This document shows, in pieces, positions 12,317-23,987 of a stretch of DNA of 64,000 bases. Position numbers and translations under genes: made by a program. A model generated the notes under the pieces. That model ran no database searches and was not told the DNA's origin. It saw only the letters and a list, made by a program, of their open reading frames with translations. Origin of the DNA: Ypsolopha sequella (taxonomy: Eukaryota; Arthropoda; Insecta; Lepidoptera; Ypsolophidae); NCBI GenBank assembly GCA_934047225.1, contig OW203986.1:27159221-27223220 (forward strand), written 5' to 3'. The first letter of the stretch is position 1, and each line of letters opens with the position of its first letter.

Positions 12317-12670
12317 GTTTATGCTACAAGGGCGCAAAGGAATAAATTACGAGGACGATTTAAAACACTCGTGCTCTTACGCCCGTGTATCATACTACGT
12401 TTTTCAATGCACAGTGTGAGGAAATAAAACAAATATAATTTTGTGAACTTTAAATTATAATTGGCTCAAAAGGACTGTATCCAGAGCCGTTTAACAGTGG
12501 AAAAAAAAGAATAAGATCTATGGTACACAGGAAAGTCTACAGGTTAGCCAACCATTGTAAATAAATTAAAAAAATAATAATAATAAAGCCCTAGGGCAAA
12601 ATAATCGACTTTCTGTTCGGTTTTGATACATAAAAAGTAAGCCTTTACGAGCACATGCATTGAAAAATTA
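12317..12670 (+). repeat. GTAGTTTATGCTACAAGGGC repeat, copy 1
   Basis: Starts GTAGTTTATGCTACAAGGGC, contains 'ATTACGAGGACGATTTAAAA', then 'AGCCCTAGGGCAAAATAATC', and ends near GAGCACATGCATTGAAAAAT. The first 100 bp are a partial foldback (CGCCCGTGTATCATACTAC answers the start). Other copies are at 30263-30660, 41947-42329 (minus), and a fragment at 60893-60957. Confidence 0.7.
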
Positions 12671-13143
12671 TTTTTTTAATCTCTTTAAAAAGATGAGTTG
12701 AAATTTGAATGGATCTCTTGCAAAGCAACTTGAATTTTAAGTTGGCTATCGATATATAAAAGTTTTATAATTTAATCAACTGAACCGTGTGCTTGAGTAA
12801 TTATTAATGTCATGGCGAAAGCTTCATAACTTTTAATAGGTTCTCCGAAGCGAAAGAGAGGAGCCGCTTGAAACCACTTCGGAAACACTCGAGACTGCTC
12901 GGAAGCATTCGGAATCACTTGAAAGTTTAACCGTTTCGGCAAACATAGTTCTGTAGTGTCTCCAAAACTTAACGATCCTCTACGATGTACTCATCTACAT
13001 AGTAAATGAAGTTATTTTAGTTTCAACTTTGGGTCTTGAGAATGGCCACTTACCTGGGACTACTTGCTTCATTCTACATTATATCCTGGGAAGGCTCTTT
13101 ACTCCAATTGCAATTCCGCCGAAAAGGCCTATTCCAGAACGAA
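12671..13143. other. Nothing recognised
   Basis: No supported feature. Confidence 0.4.
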
Positions 13144-13212
13144 AAATTCTCATTTAAAAAAATATATATAAATAATTTATAATTTATATATATTTTTTTA
13201 AATGAGAATTTT
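13144..13212. repeat. Near-perfect AT palindrome
   Basis: AAAATTCTCATTTAAAAAAA followed by TATATATAAA is answered after a loop of about 9 bases by TTTATATATATTTTTTTAAA and TGAGAATTTTT. The stem is about 30 bp. It may be a very short foldback element or a hairpin-forming site. Confidence 0.75.
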
Positions 13213-13379
13213 TATTAGCAAATTATTAGCATTAACAAACAACTATAAATTATTCTGGCGAGATTCTCAAATGTATACACGATAATAATATACCAAAAAA
13301 ACATATATTTTTTTGTTTTTGTTAATGCGATTTCTGTGCTTTTCCAATTTCTTTCTCTATTATATTGTGCCTCACTAAA

Positions 13380-13990
13380 CTAGATTATTTATTCAAAAAT
13401 ATCTTTATTGTTATTTGAAGCTATTTTTTCCAGTTTAACGGGACACCTGACGCTAGAACATCAACAACATCAGGTTTTCAAGGGTTCATTGGAAGAAACT
13501 AGGTCTCTCCTCATATTGAAGAAAATACATTTGATTTATTGATTTTTTATCTAGGGATCCCACCTATAATCAATGTTTTAAGATTTATACTTTTGTCAAA
13601 AAAAATATGTTTCCCACCCTCTTTTTTTGTTTTCAAACGTTCGTTTCAAAAACGCGGTCCAGAGATCAACTTGATTTTAATATTATAAAATAGGCAATAG
13701 TAATATGAAGGGATGTTACCTAAATCCAATATTTTTTTCCCTACAAAATATTTCAGTATTAGCTAAAAACACACCAATTTGTTGTTTCGCTGCGTGATCA
13801 CTAGTATTACGCGTCCAAGAACAAGAGGCCAAAGAGCCAACATATAATCGCCTCTATGAAAAGCAAATAAGGTCTTTGCCACTAGACTTATTGTGCTGGA
13901 CGGGTAATGAAAAAAGTTACTAGGGCATGCCATCCTCTTAGACAATTCTAACTTAACCCTTTACTTTCGGCGTGTTTTACTAAGAAGATT
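13380..13990 (+). repeat. Old dispersed repeat, copy 1
   Basis: Several blocks, including 'AATCGCCTCTATGAAAAGCA' AATAAGGTCTTTG and 'TATTAGCTAAAAACACACCA', recur in the same order at 38400-38960. The copies are heavily diverged. No open frame or recognisable ends. Confidence 0.5.
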
Positions 13991-14309
13991 AGGCAAAAGT
14001 AAACAATAACGTCAAGAATCTCGTGGGAGTGTCTTTAAACGCCTTCCATTAGGGTTAAGGCTACATCTATTTAATTTAACTGAAGGCTACATTGTTTTGA
14101 AATTGCCTCTTGTTTATTTCAGAAGACGAGACGTTAAAATTGGACTGTCATTTAAAAGAGCCACTTTGATCTTCTATCTTCTGTAAATAAAAAAAGTGAA
14201 ACGTAAATAAAATATTATCAAAATTAAATGGTATTAACAATTATTTTCATCCATTTCTGTGTATTTACATTCTTTTTTATTTACATGTTTTGTTTAACAA
14301 TGGTATAAG
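13991..14309. other. Nothing recognised
   Basis: No supported feature. Confidence 0.35.
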
Positions 14310-14349
14310 TTCCTTTAATAATTGCCATAAGGGCGAAACCGGTTAGGAA
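14310..14349 (+). ncRNA. Degraded hammerhead-like motif, ACCGGT family
   Basis: Stem I TTCCT (14310-14314) pairs with AGGAA (14345-14349). Stem II GCC-ATAA-GGGC is good, then GAAACCGGTT. The CTGANGA box is lost and the cleavage C is T, so it is presumably inactive. Confidence 0.35.
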
Positions 14350-14407
14350 GTTATTAGTAAATTTTTGGGATAGTACAAGTGAAATTTAGTTCCAAGTTAC
14401 ACCAAGT

Positions 14408-14600
14408 GGCAGCAGTATAAACATATATGCATGCATACTCACACCTGTCTCCCAGAGGGGTATGTAAAGACTACAGGTTTCCATCTGCTGCGATCCAGAC
14501 ATACCTGTTTCGCCTTTTTCACATCCATCAATCTAGTCATACAAGCTGTTCTATTCCGGTACTTTTGACATTGCCCATCTTCAGTATGTCGCCAATTTGT
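14408..14600 (-). pseudogene. RTE-type LINE tail, minus
   Basis: The reverse complement carries the same C-terminal stretch (DxSRWK...YPSG) and tail as 7795-7985. It includes 'GATCGCAGCAGATGGAAAC' and continues past a degraded stop. Confidence 0.55.
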
Positions 14601-14789
14601 TCAGCAGTTTAAACATTATAAACATTTCACTGATATTATTCTTTTCAGTATGTTCTCTTAAATTTTACTAAAATAACAAAGTCTGAATTATTTTAAACTT
14701 ACTAATAAAATTTTTATTTAGGCTATTTTTTCTTTCTTCTCCTAAATGTTAAAAATATTTCAAATTACATAATTAATCTAATTTAATAG

Positions 14790-14945
14790 TTATACACAAG
14801 AGAAATAAGAAATCGAAATATATTTCGGCCCTCTTTGGAGCCGGCATCAGTTGATTTTCGATTTTTCACTCATTCGGGCCCAGGCCGAAATATATCCCGA
14901 AAATATTTAACTTGTTATTTCTTTTGTGTGCATAGGTATTAAATT
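14790..14945. repeat. Inverted pair of hammerhead-like motifs (ATATAT family)
   Basis: The minus copy (14812-14856) reads CTGATGC, a stem II built from GGCTCC/AGGGCC, then GAAATATATT. The plus partner (about 14873-14915) keeps GGCCGAAATATATCCCGAAA but has lost its box. Outer arms AAGAGAAATAAGAAA and TTATTTCTTTTG are also inverted. A probable Penelope-type end in inverted arrangement. Confidence 0.45.
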
Positions 14946-15483
14946 TAATAAAAAGCTTATTATAGCAAAAAATAAACGTGCTACGGGTGCTCACAATAAT
15001 GAAAAACAACCTTGTTATGGCTAATTTAGCCTCAAATTATCACTTGAAAAATTATCAATGCAGAAGATGCGCCCCAGTCTGAAGATGGAACCATTTCGAA
15101 TGTACCTTTATAAAGCCCTTCTTGCGTTGTAATAAGTACGCGTATGCCCTGAACAAAGGTAGCACTTGTGTAGCGCAGTCGTATAAACAGTTTGTCATCG
15201 CCCTTGTTGGTATAATTGGCTCTGTCACTCACATTATGATAAACAATTTGCCTTGTTTGCATTTAAATGGCTTCCTTAGAATTAAATTATAAATATTTTC
15301 GCCCTTTGTTACTATATGCAAGGCGTTAAGGCGCCCGCCCTCCTGTTTTCATAAGCAGGTACGAGAGATTGTGGTATTGCGGCAAAGGGTTGGGAAGAAA
15401 ATTGAAAATCTGATAAGATGGGTTGTTGTTACGTGCCTGGTACAGCGTGGAACAAAACCTTGTCAGTATATAATAGATCTTTA
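14946..15483. other. Nothing recognised
   Basis: No supported feature. Confidence 0.35.
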
Positions 15484-15810
15484 CATATGAAATTGCCGAA
15501 ATGTTCTTACAGATGCATGAGTTCATAATTCCTGTAATTCGATATCTATTTGAATTATTTGTTTTTTGTTTGAAAGCTGATTTCAAGTTATTACATCTAC
15601 CTATTAAATTTTGTTTTTATTTTCAGTTTTACTATAAAAATTAAATCTTCGAAAACAGTTCGTCTAAAATGACATCCATTTCCATGACAAGATTCGTAAT
15701 AATTTCTTACATTTGACACCTTTCAAAAATGTAATTAATGTAGCTGTTAGCTTAATGCTGTCTCATTCATACACATGAGAAACTACATCATTTGGATTTG
15801 TCATTCCTAA
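15484..15810 (+). repeat. Dispersed repeat, copy 1
   Basis: Blocks 'TTCATAATTCCTGTAATTC', 'TTGTTTTTATTTTCAGTTT', 'CATCCATTTCCATGACAAGA' and 'TTAATGCTGTCTCATTCATA' recur in order at 35173-35487. Class unknown, non-coding. Confidence 0.6.
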
Positions 15811-17372
15811 AAAAAATGTTAGTACTGAAAATTGAGTTTCCTTCTAATTCTCTATAGAAATTTGAAAGGTTCGATTATTTTCGAAAAAACAATCAATGTC
15901 GAAATTTTAGCCTTTATTGCTCCAACACTAATAATCAATTTTCATATTAAAATAATACGAACGAGTAGCTCTTATGATCGAATGACATGCTGTTGGTGAG
16001 AGAAGACATGAGTGTAAATGAGAAAGAAGTACAAAAAAACATGGCGTCTTTTTCACTGTATTATATTTTCAACTATGTATTCAAAAAATACTGAACCTTG
16101 TCTAAAACAAACAATCATGACCCAACAAAGTTTAGTTCATAATCATTACGTTCCTCAAACAGTCGTAAAAACTTTTTCCATAAAAGCGTTGCCTTTTCTT
16201 ACGTTTTTGTTACACTTTAATAAAAGTTTTTTTAAATTTATCTGAATATTTCAAACCGTGTCACTACTCAATTTAACTTTTTAACCGATTTTGTTTTGTT
16301 CATGTGTTTTCTGAGTGTAATTATGTCTTTAACGCTCATACACATGGTAAAATTTGTACTGCATTTTGAACATTTATTATTTATTTCATTACAAATCTTC
16401 AAAAAGATAAAATCTTATTAATGCCTTGTTATACCGAAAGTAATAAGGCTTACCAAGCTGTGCTTAAGAAATCTCTTAAGGCTTTAAGGGATTTGCTACG
16501 TTCTTCGGAGTCTTTCGGGTGTTGCCTTCCAAGTATGATCTTCGAATATGTCTTTTTTTAAAAGAATTTTTAAATAAATAGATATTAAAGGAAAAAAAAA
16601 TTGCCTGGTGATGGCAAGAACAACAAGATTGTCTCTTATCCCGGCTCTTTTTATTTATATTTATTTATTGTTAAAAAGAGATAAAAAAAACTTAAGCTTA
16701 ATACACAACAAAAATCGCGAATGTTTGTCGATGGTACTGTTTACTTTGTCGATGGTACTGGTACTGTTACTTTGTCTTTGGTCTTTCTGATTGAATATAA
16801 ATAAGAATTGAGATATAGGTATACTTAATTCTTATTATACTGAAATACTCATTTATTTATAAATGTAAATTTACCCATCAAATTGTAGAAATACAGTAAT
16901 TCATCAATAGATAAATAGTTTAAATTATTCATTAGTAAAATTATAAATTTGTTCAATGGCAATGAAAGTTATACATGTCAATTATTAAAATGTTTTATTA
17001 ATAATTGTACAAAAAGACATAGGCGAGTTTATTGCTAGTTAGCATTTTCTTCCAGCTAACTTTGGCGATGTGGAACTTGTAGTACTTCGATGAGAAAACA
17101 GTTTTAAAGAAAGAAGAAGAAAATGGATTTTTTTTGCCAAAACACATTAAAAAGTAAACAAAAAAGATAAACTTAAACTAAACTTATAAGAAAACAGACA
17201 CATTTTATAATCAAATTTTAATTTTAATTAAATTTAAATTAAAGAAACAAAATTATTTTTGACATATTTTTATTATTTTTGTTCAAAAGTAGGTGACGCT
17301 AATTTAATTAGTCATAAGGTTAAGTATATACATTTTTATTTCATGTCATACTTTATTAAAAAAAAAATCTCA
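15811..17372. other. 1.5 kb with nothing recognised
   Basis: AT-rich sequence with short low-complexity runs. No supported gene or named repeat. Confidence 0.4.
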
Positions 17373-17416
17373 TTCGACTGATGCCGGCCCCAAAGTGGGC
17401 CGAAATGTATCTCGAA
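17373..17416 (+). ncRNA. Hammerhead-like motif, ATATAT family
   Basis: Stem I TTCGA (17373-17377) pairs with TCGAA (17412-17416). The box CTGATGC has C for the last A. Stem II is GGCCC/GGGCC, then GAA, an ATG/TAT stem III (one G-T pair), and the NUH-like triplet ATC. It lies about 85 bp from an inverted partner. Confidence 0.45.
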
Positions 17417-17499
17417 AATACTTGAATTTTTCTTGTGTTTACATGTATCAAATTAAATAAATGTTTATATATTCCTATAAAACACTTTATTATAATTAA

Positions 17500-17538
17500 T
17501 TCCAGATATATTTCGTTTTCTTGTCGGCATCAGTGGAA
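17500..17538 (-). ncRNA. Hammerhead-like motif, inverted partner
   Basis: Minus strand: stem I TTCCA pairs with TGGAA. The box is CTGATGC, stem II is weak, then GAAATATATC. The stem I sequence differs from the plus partner at 17373 yet pairs perfectly. Confidence 0.4.
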
Positions 17539-18017
17539 CTTAGGAATAAAAATTTAATAATATATCCTTGTTGTTTGTGTTGTGTCGAAAACTTCAATTT
17601 CGAAACCTACTTACTTGATTTTTATTTATTTCATTTTTTTCTTTTCTTCTCTTGTTATAAAATAAATACATAATGTTACGAGCGAAACTGTTGAACGAAT
17701 GATAAATAAATCCATTTTTAGCATAATTTCACATATTCATCTTATAAGGCTGGGTCCATATAGGAATAAACATTTCCTCCTTGGATCAGCAGCGATAAGC
17801 TCGGCTGAGGATCGATGAAAACGGCTTTTGGACGCCGTAATCAAATTCTTATAGAAAGCCTTTTTCTCCCGCGCTTTCTATAAAATAAATATCAGATAGT
17901 CCTCGTAATAAGGTGCAGACGTGGTGCCGTACGGATAACATCGATTTTTTTGTAGTTAAAAAACTTTTTTAAACTGAAACAGAAAATTTTTTGCAATTTT
18001 TTTTAAGTCTTATGTTC
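17539..18017. other. Nothing recognised
   Basis: No supported feature. Confidence 0.35.
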
Positions 18018-18180
18018 ATGTACTCACGCCTGTCAGATTTCCATCTGCTACGATCCTGACACACCTCTTTCGCCTCTTTCACATCCAGCAATCTAGTCAT
18101 ACAAGCTCTTCTATTCCGGGTACTTTTGACATTGACATGACTTTTGACATGAAGGGCTTCAGTATGTCGCCAATTAGGTC
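18018..18180 (-). pseudogene. RTE-type LINE tail, minus
   Basis: The reverse complement contains 'GGATCGTAGCAGATGGAAAT' CTGACAGGCGTGAG, the family seen at 7795 and 35488, with a small internal deletion. Confidence 0.55.
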
Positions 18181-18284
18181 AGTATACGTCTTTTGAGGCT
18201 GGCCTTCGAGCTCTATCTTCCACTTGCGCATGATAAATGTGTGTCCATGTCCAAACGTTTTTTTTTTAGATTAATCTTTAATTT

Positions 18285-18457
18285 AGTCGATTCAACGTAA
18301 CATGCTTAAACTTATCTGACAGGACTATAATTAATTTAAGTGTTCTGTTTTTTTCCTTCTGTATCGTAAAGACAAAGACAGGACGCTTAAAATAAGCTTA
18401 GTCCTGTCAATAAGTCAAATCGTAGTAAACCGAATCGATACCATTATTAAGCGAAAG
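18285..18457. mobile_element. Palindromic MITE, copy 1
   Basis: Same family as 44414-44583. The right half carries 'AAGACAAAGACAGGACGCTT' and 'TTAGTCCTGTCAATAAGTC', then CCGAATCGATACCATT; the left half carries the decayed inverse. About 170 bp. Confidence 0.6.
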
Positions 18458-18999
18458 GATGCGTAAACTTTTGATAGCTAAAAGTAGGTTACTTCTTCAG
18501 TTTATTTTAGCATGCAAAATAGCTTCACATTTGCCCTACCAGTTCAGTCTTTAAGTAACCGATATAAGGCTTCTAGCTACCAGTGTCTGTTTTAAAGCTT
18601 AAGAATGAATATATTGAAAATGCAGCCAGCACCATTTTAAAGTGCAAAAATTAGCGTTCATTTAATAAATACAAGTTATACTACTAACTAGCCTTAATGT
18701 AGGAATATCAGTATGCGTACACACACATACATTTTGTTGACTGATTATACAAATATTTATGTTCGCAATCTACTAACTGGATTTGAACAAACAGTCCAAA
18801 TCAGAATAATCCAGTAAGCCACCGCACACTAGGTCAAGCAATCACCGAGTGTTAGTGTTCGCACTAATGCAGCGCAAACAGCGCTGCATGCATAAACAGT
18901 GCAGTCGGTGCTGACAGCGATCTCTGCTGCAAGCGGATTTATTTGGGCAAGTACTCGGCTACCGCTTAGCGATGAATAATAAACAATATCAGTAGGTTC
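18458..18999. other. Nothing recognised
   Basis: No supported gene. A GC-richer patch at 18820-18960 contains short inverted pieces (GCAGCGC...GCGCTGC). Confidence 0.35.
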
Positions 19000-19149
19000 G
19001 CAGAATCACTTGAAACTTTGTAAGAATGGCGCCTAAGTGTTACGGAATAAAACTGTTTTTGTTTCATTCAAAAATTCAAAATAGTTTCAAAGTTATAGAC
19101 ATTGGAAGTTGAACAAAAATTCAAATGTCCCTGAAAGCGCGCGCTTCGC

Positions 19150-19158
19150 GTGTGACGT
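19150..19158 (+). promoter_or_regulatory. Left subterminal GTGTGACGT motif in CpG-rich promoter region
   Basis: Lies 150 bp before the YqaJ start codon, in a CpG-rich stretch (19135-19215) that contrasts with the AT-rich surroundings. Its exact inverse is at 23979-23987, a similar distance before the transposase start. It could be a promoter element or a transposase binding site; that role is inference. Confidence 0.35.
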
Positions 19159-19308
19159 AGTTGTACAGGTCCCGCCCACTTGCACCTCGCGGTGCCTCGC
19201 GCGCTCGCCGGTTCACCACGAACACACGTACTGATACCTATGTAACCGCGAGTAACGAGTTCGTCTCCCGACCGATTATTATTCTTTAGTGGTTATTTAA
19301 TTTTAAAC

Positions 19309-20957
19309 ATGGAAGAAGGATTTCAAAAAGGACAATCAAATAACTTGCCTAGAGTGGACGGTTTGATGGTGGCTCAATATTTTTCGAAAAATGCTGATTT
19401 CGTTGCCGCTGAAATGCGAGGAGTAAAAATGAAAAAGTAAGTAAGAATCCAATTCGTATATCACATGATATTTATTTATTTTTTCCCATTTCACGCGTCA
19501 CAATAATACTGTAAGAGCAAATAGGTACGTAAGTAAGTTTGTAGGTATGTTCGAAACATAGTTAAGAAGCCCTGTACTATGGTACCTACCTACCAAACTA
19601 TTTTCTCTAACAAAATATAACCCAGTAACGATATGTATTAACACAAGATTTGACACCTATATTTATGTTCTTGTAAATGTTGTTTTGATCTTAGTTTAAA
19701 AAACAATTAGAACTTTGTCAGGGGTTCTAAACATTTCATAGAATAGTATAAAATTTTTAATAAAGTATTTAAGGAAACTATATATTTTTTAGATCAGCGA
19801 GAGATAGTTATGGAGATGATGCAATCGGCTATGTACAAGTAAAAAGACAAGGAGACATTTGCATCGTAAAGTGTAGAATCACACCGGAGCATCGAGTACG
19901 CACAAAACCTTACCACTGCTTTCTGGAGTGCAATGAAAAAGAGGACGAGGTTTTGTGCGTTACTTGCGATGATTGTGCCGCCAGTAAAGGTGGATGCAAA
20001 CACACTATAGCATTATTAATGTGGCTTCATCGTCGCACTGAGGAGCCGTCACCGACAGATGTCAAATGCTACTGGAAGAAATCGAAGCTTGCGGGTGTTG
20101 GTACTACGGAAAAATTTATAAAAGCCAAAGACTTTGGTTCACAGCTTCCAAATGTTGGAGACGACAGTAATGGTTTTTTTGAAAAACTAGTTCCAAAGCT
20201 TTTTGAACTAAATGTACAGTGCTCACTCGCTCAATATGTCACTGAAAAGCCGGAAGTACAGAAAATTTCTATGCATTGCCTAATATGCGCATTCAAACTA
20301 AGTTCTGCTGATCGGGGCGTTGAAAATTTTATTAAATTTTGCCAAAATGAAATGACTGATTCAAGATGTCTTCTTGTAAAAGATGCCACTAAGGCTCAAG
20401 CTGAGTCTAATATGTGGTTCGAAATGCGCTACGGGCGCATTACGGCATCAAAAATGCATGAAGCATCACAGTGCAAAACAAAGGACGGCTCCCTAGTAGA
20501 AACTGTATTTGGAGCCTTGAAATTTAAAGAAACTGCAGCTATCAAGCGAGGGAAAATACTAGAGAGTGATGTTAGTAAAGTAGTTACAGAAATAAAAAAA
20601 ATAAAAATTGAACAGTCTGGTCTTTATTTGAATAAAGACTGGCCAATGCTTGGTGCGTCACCCGACGGTCTTACAAATGACTATGTTATTGAAATAAAGT
20701 GTCCTTACAAGGAGAACACAATGAGAACGTACTATGAGAACGGTCAACTAGGAAAAAAATATTATGCTCAACTACAAGCACAAATGCACATGTCAGCAAG
20801 ACAAAAAGGTCTGTTTTGTGTTGCTCACGTAGACTTTGAGTCCTCGAAAAAAGTTGATATATATGAAGTGCAGTACGATAAAGACTTCTGTAAAAGTCTT
20901 TTTGAAAAATGCAAATTATTTTGGAAAAGCAATGTTTATGATAAATTAGTAGAATAA
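19309..20957 (+). CDS. SWIM zinc finger plus YqaJ-type exonuclease (transposon accessory nuclease)
   Basis: Two exons, 19309-19436 and 19793-20957, give 430 residues. The intron starts GTAAGT and ends TTTTTTAG, and the frame is kept across an AA|A codon. The start ATG sits in AAACATGG. Residues 98-113 form a SWIM-type zinc site (Cys-x2-Cys...Cys-x-His). From about residue 250 comes a lambda-exonuclease/YqaJ fold: GRITASK near 257, LGASPDG with Asp334, VIEIKCP with the E-x-K pair Glu343/Lys345, and YYAQLQAQMHM with the family glutamine near 369. All PD-(D/E)XK residues are intact. Proteins of this kind accompany the transposase in ISL2EU elements. The presumed role is DNA end processing during transposition, not demonstrated here. 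A polyadenylation signal AATAAA lies at 21017, 60 bp past the stop. Confidence 0.85.
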
Positions 20958-21472
20958 TTTTTGTGAGTCATAAAATGCAACTTATGCGTGTTGCTTTATT
21001 AATCATTTATGGTATAAATAAAAATAAATGTATTGGTACTGTTATAAGGTTTTATTTATTACCTTCAACATAATAAAATTAAACAGATAACATTAGCTTT
21101 TGAAAGGCAGAGCTAGTTGAATTAAGTCAATTTAAGACAAATTATTTATTTCTAAGTAGGAATTTTACAAGATTCTCTTTCAGAAAGTCAAAACTAATTA
21201 ATAAAACGGTGTAGTTAATTTACAAAAATGTAAACAAATAAATGTTTAACATTAAAAAAGAATACCAATTATTTCTTGCATTGAGTTGGAGTAACGGTCC
21301 ATACATACAGACGGATTGGCGAGCACAGTGCTTGATATTAAATTCACAGGGAATGCTGCTGCCGGATTAGTCCCTTAGTCGACTTTTACGGCACCCGCAG
21401 GAAGAGTAGGGGTGATGCTGTTCTTATCCAGCATCACACGGGCATCAGACATACAATCATACATATATACAT
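20958..21472. other. Convergent intergenic spacer of the transposon
   Basis: 515 bp between the two stop codons. Holds AATAAA at 21017-21022 for the plus gene and TTTATT (its inverse) near 21050 and 21145 for the minus gene. No further coding sequence. Confidence 0.55.
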
Positions 21473-23831
21473 TTAAGACAAATCTTGGCTAAAAAGAGGA
21501 CTTTGCAAGTTCACAATCCCACATGCTGTGGTAACTACATAGTCCAAAAGATCTATTTGCTTAGAGTCTACACATGCATGAGGGAGCATGAACGCAAATG
21601 TACGCAGACGACCTATAGCCCTTTCGACGTGTATTCTTATGGCAGCAATTTTTTTTGTTTCCATTACTTCTCGCCTCGTGGGTTTAACTTGAGCACTCAC
21701 GCTAGGTGGTCTGATTAAACTGTGCCCATGCTTTTGTAATAAATGTGCTACATTTTTAAACCCTCTGTCGGCCAAAACAGCGGCACCCTTGGGTAACGTT
21801 TGCAAAATTCCACAATCTTCAAATATTACGGAATCTGATGCCCTCCCTCCATATCCTTCTGATATAAAATTTATGAAGCCATCGGGCGTGATAGATATCA
21901 AATATTTTAATGTATTGCAGCTTTTGTAATCAGACCACGTCAAAGCCTGTTTCACAGCATTGACGGGTTTTTCAATTTGGATCTCAAAGCAGTCAATAAT
22001 GCTTTGCACTTGAGAATACCTTCTTCGAAAAGGAATCGGTAAATTTAGCAGTACATATGTAGAAGGCGGGAAGTATATTAGTGATTTCATGGAAGATGCT
22101 ATATCCGGAATAGTACGCCTTATTACTGTTGAAACAGTACTTGCAGACAAACCAAAGTCCAAAGCAAGGATAACGTTTGATTGATGCAGGCGAATTTTCT
22201 TCAAAGTGATCATTACATCTCTTGGAGTACTTTTCGTAGTTTCGCACAAAAGGTTGATGCAAAAATAGCACTGTTTTGGTAGTCCTAGAAGAAGTTGTGG
22301 TTCCCTTGATATGCACAACAGAGCTGCTTTTTGCATGTGGCTTTTAAATGTTGCCTGTTCCCATTCTGTATCTTCTGTCTCTGAACATTTCAAATCTTTC
22401 TCAGGGTCATATTGCGCACTCGTCAAAGAAGAATCTGTAAAGCTGCAAATTGAAGTAGACTCTATTAATGCCGGTTTAATGTTTACCTTAGTGTTTTTTC
22501 CCTTTTTGAAGAATTTTTCTTGGGTAATGGTTGCTTTACTCTCAACTTGATTTTTAATTCTGACTTGTATAGCTTTATGATGTTTAGACCTGCCCATGCA
22601 TGGGTCATTTTCTAATCTCAATGGGTCTTCTTCTATATTGTCCTCTTCACCACACACAACGAATATTTCTTCAGGCGCATCTGGCGTCAAAGGTACGGGA
22701 TCTTCATTTAATATTTTTTCAATATATTTAATTCGGTTTCGCTTATCTACTGCAGACCTTTCTGCTTTCTTTTCTGTATTTCTCTGACATTGAAACTTGT
22801 GAGGAACTACTCCTTTTTTAAGTTGTATTCTACCTCCAGCCAATTTAAATTTTATGTAATTCTCCATGTCATTCTCAACCTGTAAAAACAAATAAAATAA
22901 AATGTTAAAACTCATAAAGAATTCATTTTAATCATTTAATACGTATGTGCACAAAGCAGCTGAACAAAATATAGAACATGTCAAGAAGTTATAATGATCT
23001 TTTTCCATGTTATAAATATCTTTTATTAGGCCAAAATAAGAATTTAATTTATTAGCCAAATAAAGATACATATAGCAATGTGCCGTTCCAATGGAAATGT
23101 TCCCAGTAAGTTTCCAATGTTCCCAAGAGCATTCGAAATTTTCCCAAAAGTATTTTTTTTTAATTTTGAATCACGAGTACAATCAAACTCCAAAGTTTCG
23201 ATTAGTAGTAAATATTCAACCATTTTTTTTTTTGCTGAGGGCCATACTCCCCGGAAACTCCCAGCAATATTCCCACTTTTGGGAATGTTCCCGGGCACGG
23301 CACATTGCTAGATACATATCATCATTCATCATTCACATACATAATATCAGCAGGAATACGTCGATCTCCGAATTTAATTTTATATTTTTACCCATCAAGG
23401 TATTTTTACCTTGCATACGTTTGTAGCAAAACATGCATTACAAAAGGTTTAGAACCTCTGGAACGTTTACTTTTACTTATGTAACAATTTTTTTTACTTA
23501 CCGCGAAGCCAAACATTGAAATGCTATACCAAAGGTTTCAAACCCCTGACATAACCTATCAAAACATGACTCTTACTACCTACGCGTATATTTTTTCCTG
23601 TCATGTATCTATAAAATAAATAACATGAATATTACTTACATCAAAGTGGTCTTCACAACAATAAACACTACTTTTGTTGCTGGGCGGATTATCTCTTTTA
23701 ATAGCTCGCATCCATTTTTTTCGCATTTTGAGCTCAAATGGCACTTTGAAAAACAACTTTTCTGGCAAACTGACTGTTGTCGACACACATTTTGGGACTA
23801 TACACCATTTGTAAGTCTTTGGATTTGACAT
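21473..23831 (-). CDS. THAP-finger DDE transposase (ISL2EU type)
   Basis: Two exons on the minus strand: 23831-23640 (64 codons) and 22879-21473, giving 532 residues. The donor is GAT|GTAAGTAAT and the acceptor TTTTTACAG|GTTGAG, phase 0. The THAP domain comprises Cys10, Cys15, Trp40, Pro50, Cys59 and His62 (C2CH), closed after the intron by VVPHKF at 88-93, the counterpart of the THAP AVPTIF box. A linker rich in charged residues follows. A helix-turn-helix region lies near residues 280-325 (TPRDVMITLKKIRLH...STVSTVIRR). The DDE_4-type core has catalytic Asp360 (SIIDCFEI), Asp435 (VLADRGF) and Glu483 (HVERAIGRLR), with GGRASD at 409-414. It is intact, so it could be active. The second exon was chosen from the acceptor because its first in-frame Met lies in the intron. 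Confidence 0.88.
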
Positions 23832-23978
23832 ATCTGTACCGTAATTGTTAATTTAAAGAAAAAATGCGTAGGAGCAGCGTGTCGCGTGCGTGCCGCGGCC
23901 GACGAACAACAGGCAACAGGGCAACAGCTGAGCGAGTCGGCGGCCGGCAGCGCGGCGCGAGGTGATTGATGTCTTATG

Positions 23979-23987
23979 ACGTCACAC
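23979..23987 (-). promoter_or_regulatory. Right subterminal GTGTGACGT motif
   Basis: Inverse of the left motif at 19150, within the CpG-rich stretch 23875-24005 upstream of the transposase start. See the left copy. Confidence 0.35.

Noticed and set aside
19794..20003. Minus-strand 69-codon frame opposite the YqaJ exon
   Set aside because: Antisense of a well-supported coding exon.
21485..22787. Plus-strand and off-frame minus-strand reading frames inside the transposase exon
   Set aside because: Shadows of the THAP-DDE transposase; no motifs of their own.
23044..23426. Frames around 23044-23426 within the transposase intron
   Set aside because: Both strands are open over the same AT-rich intron DNA with short GGGAAC/GTTCCC inverted pieces; no domain.
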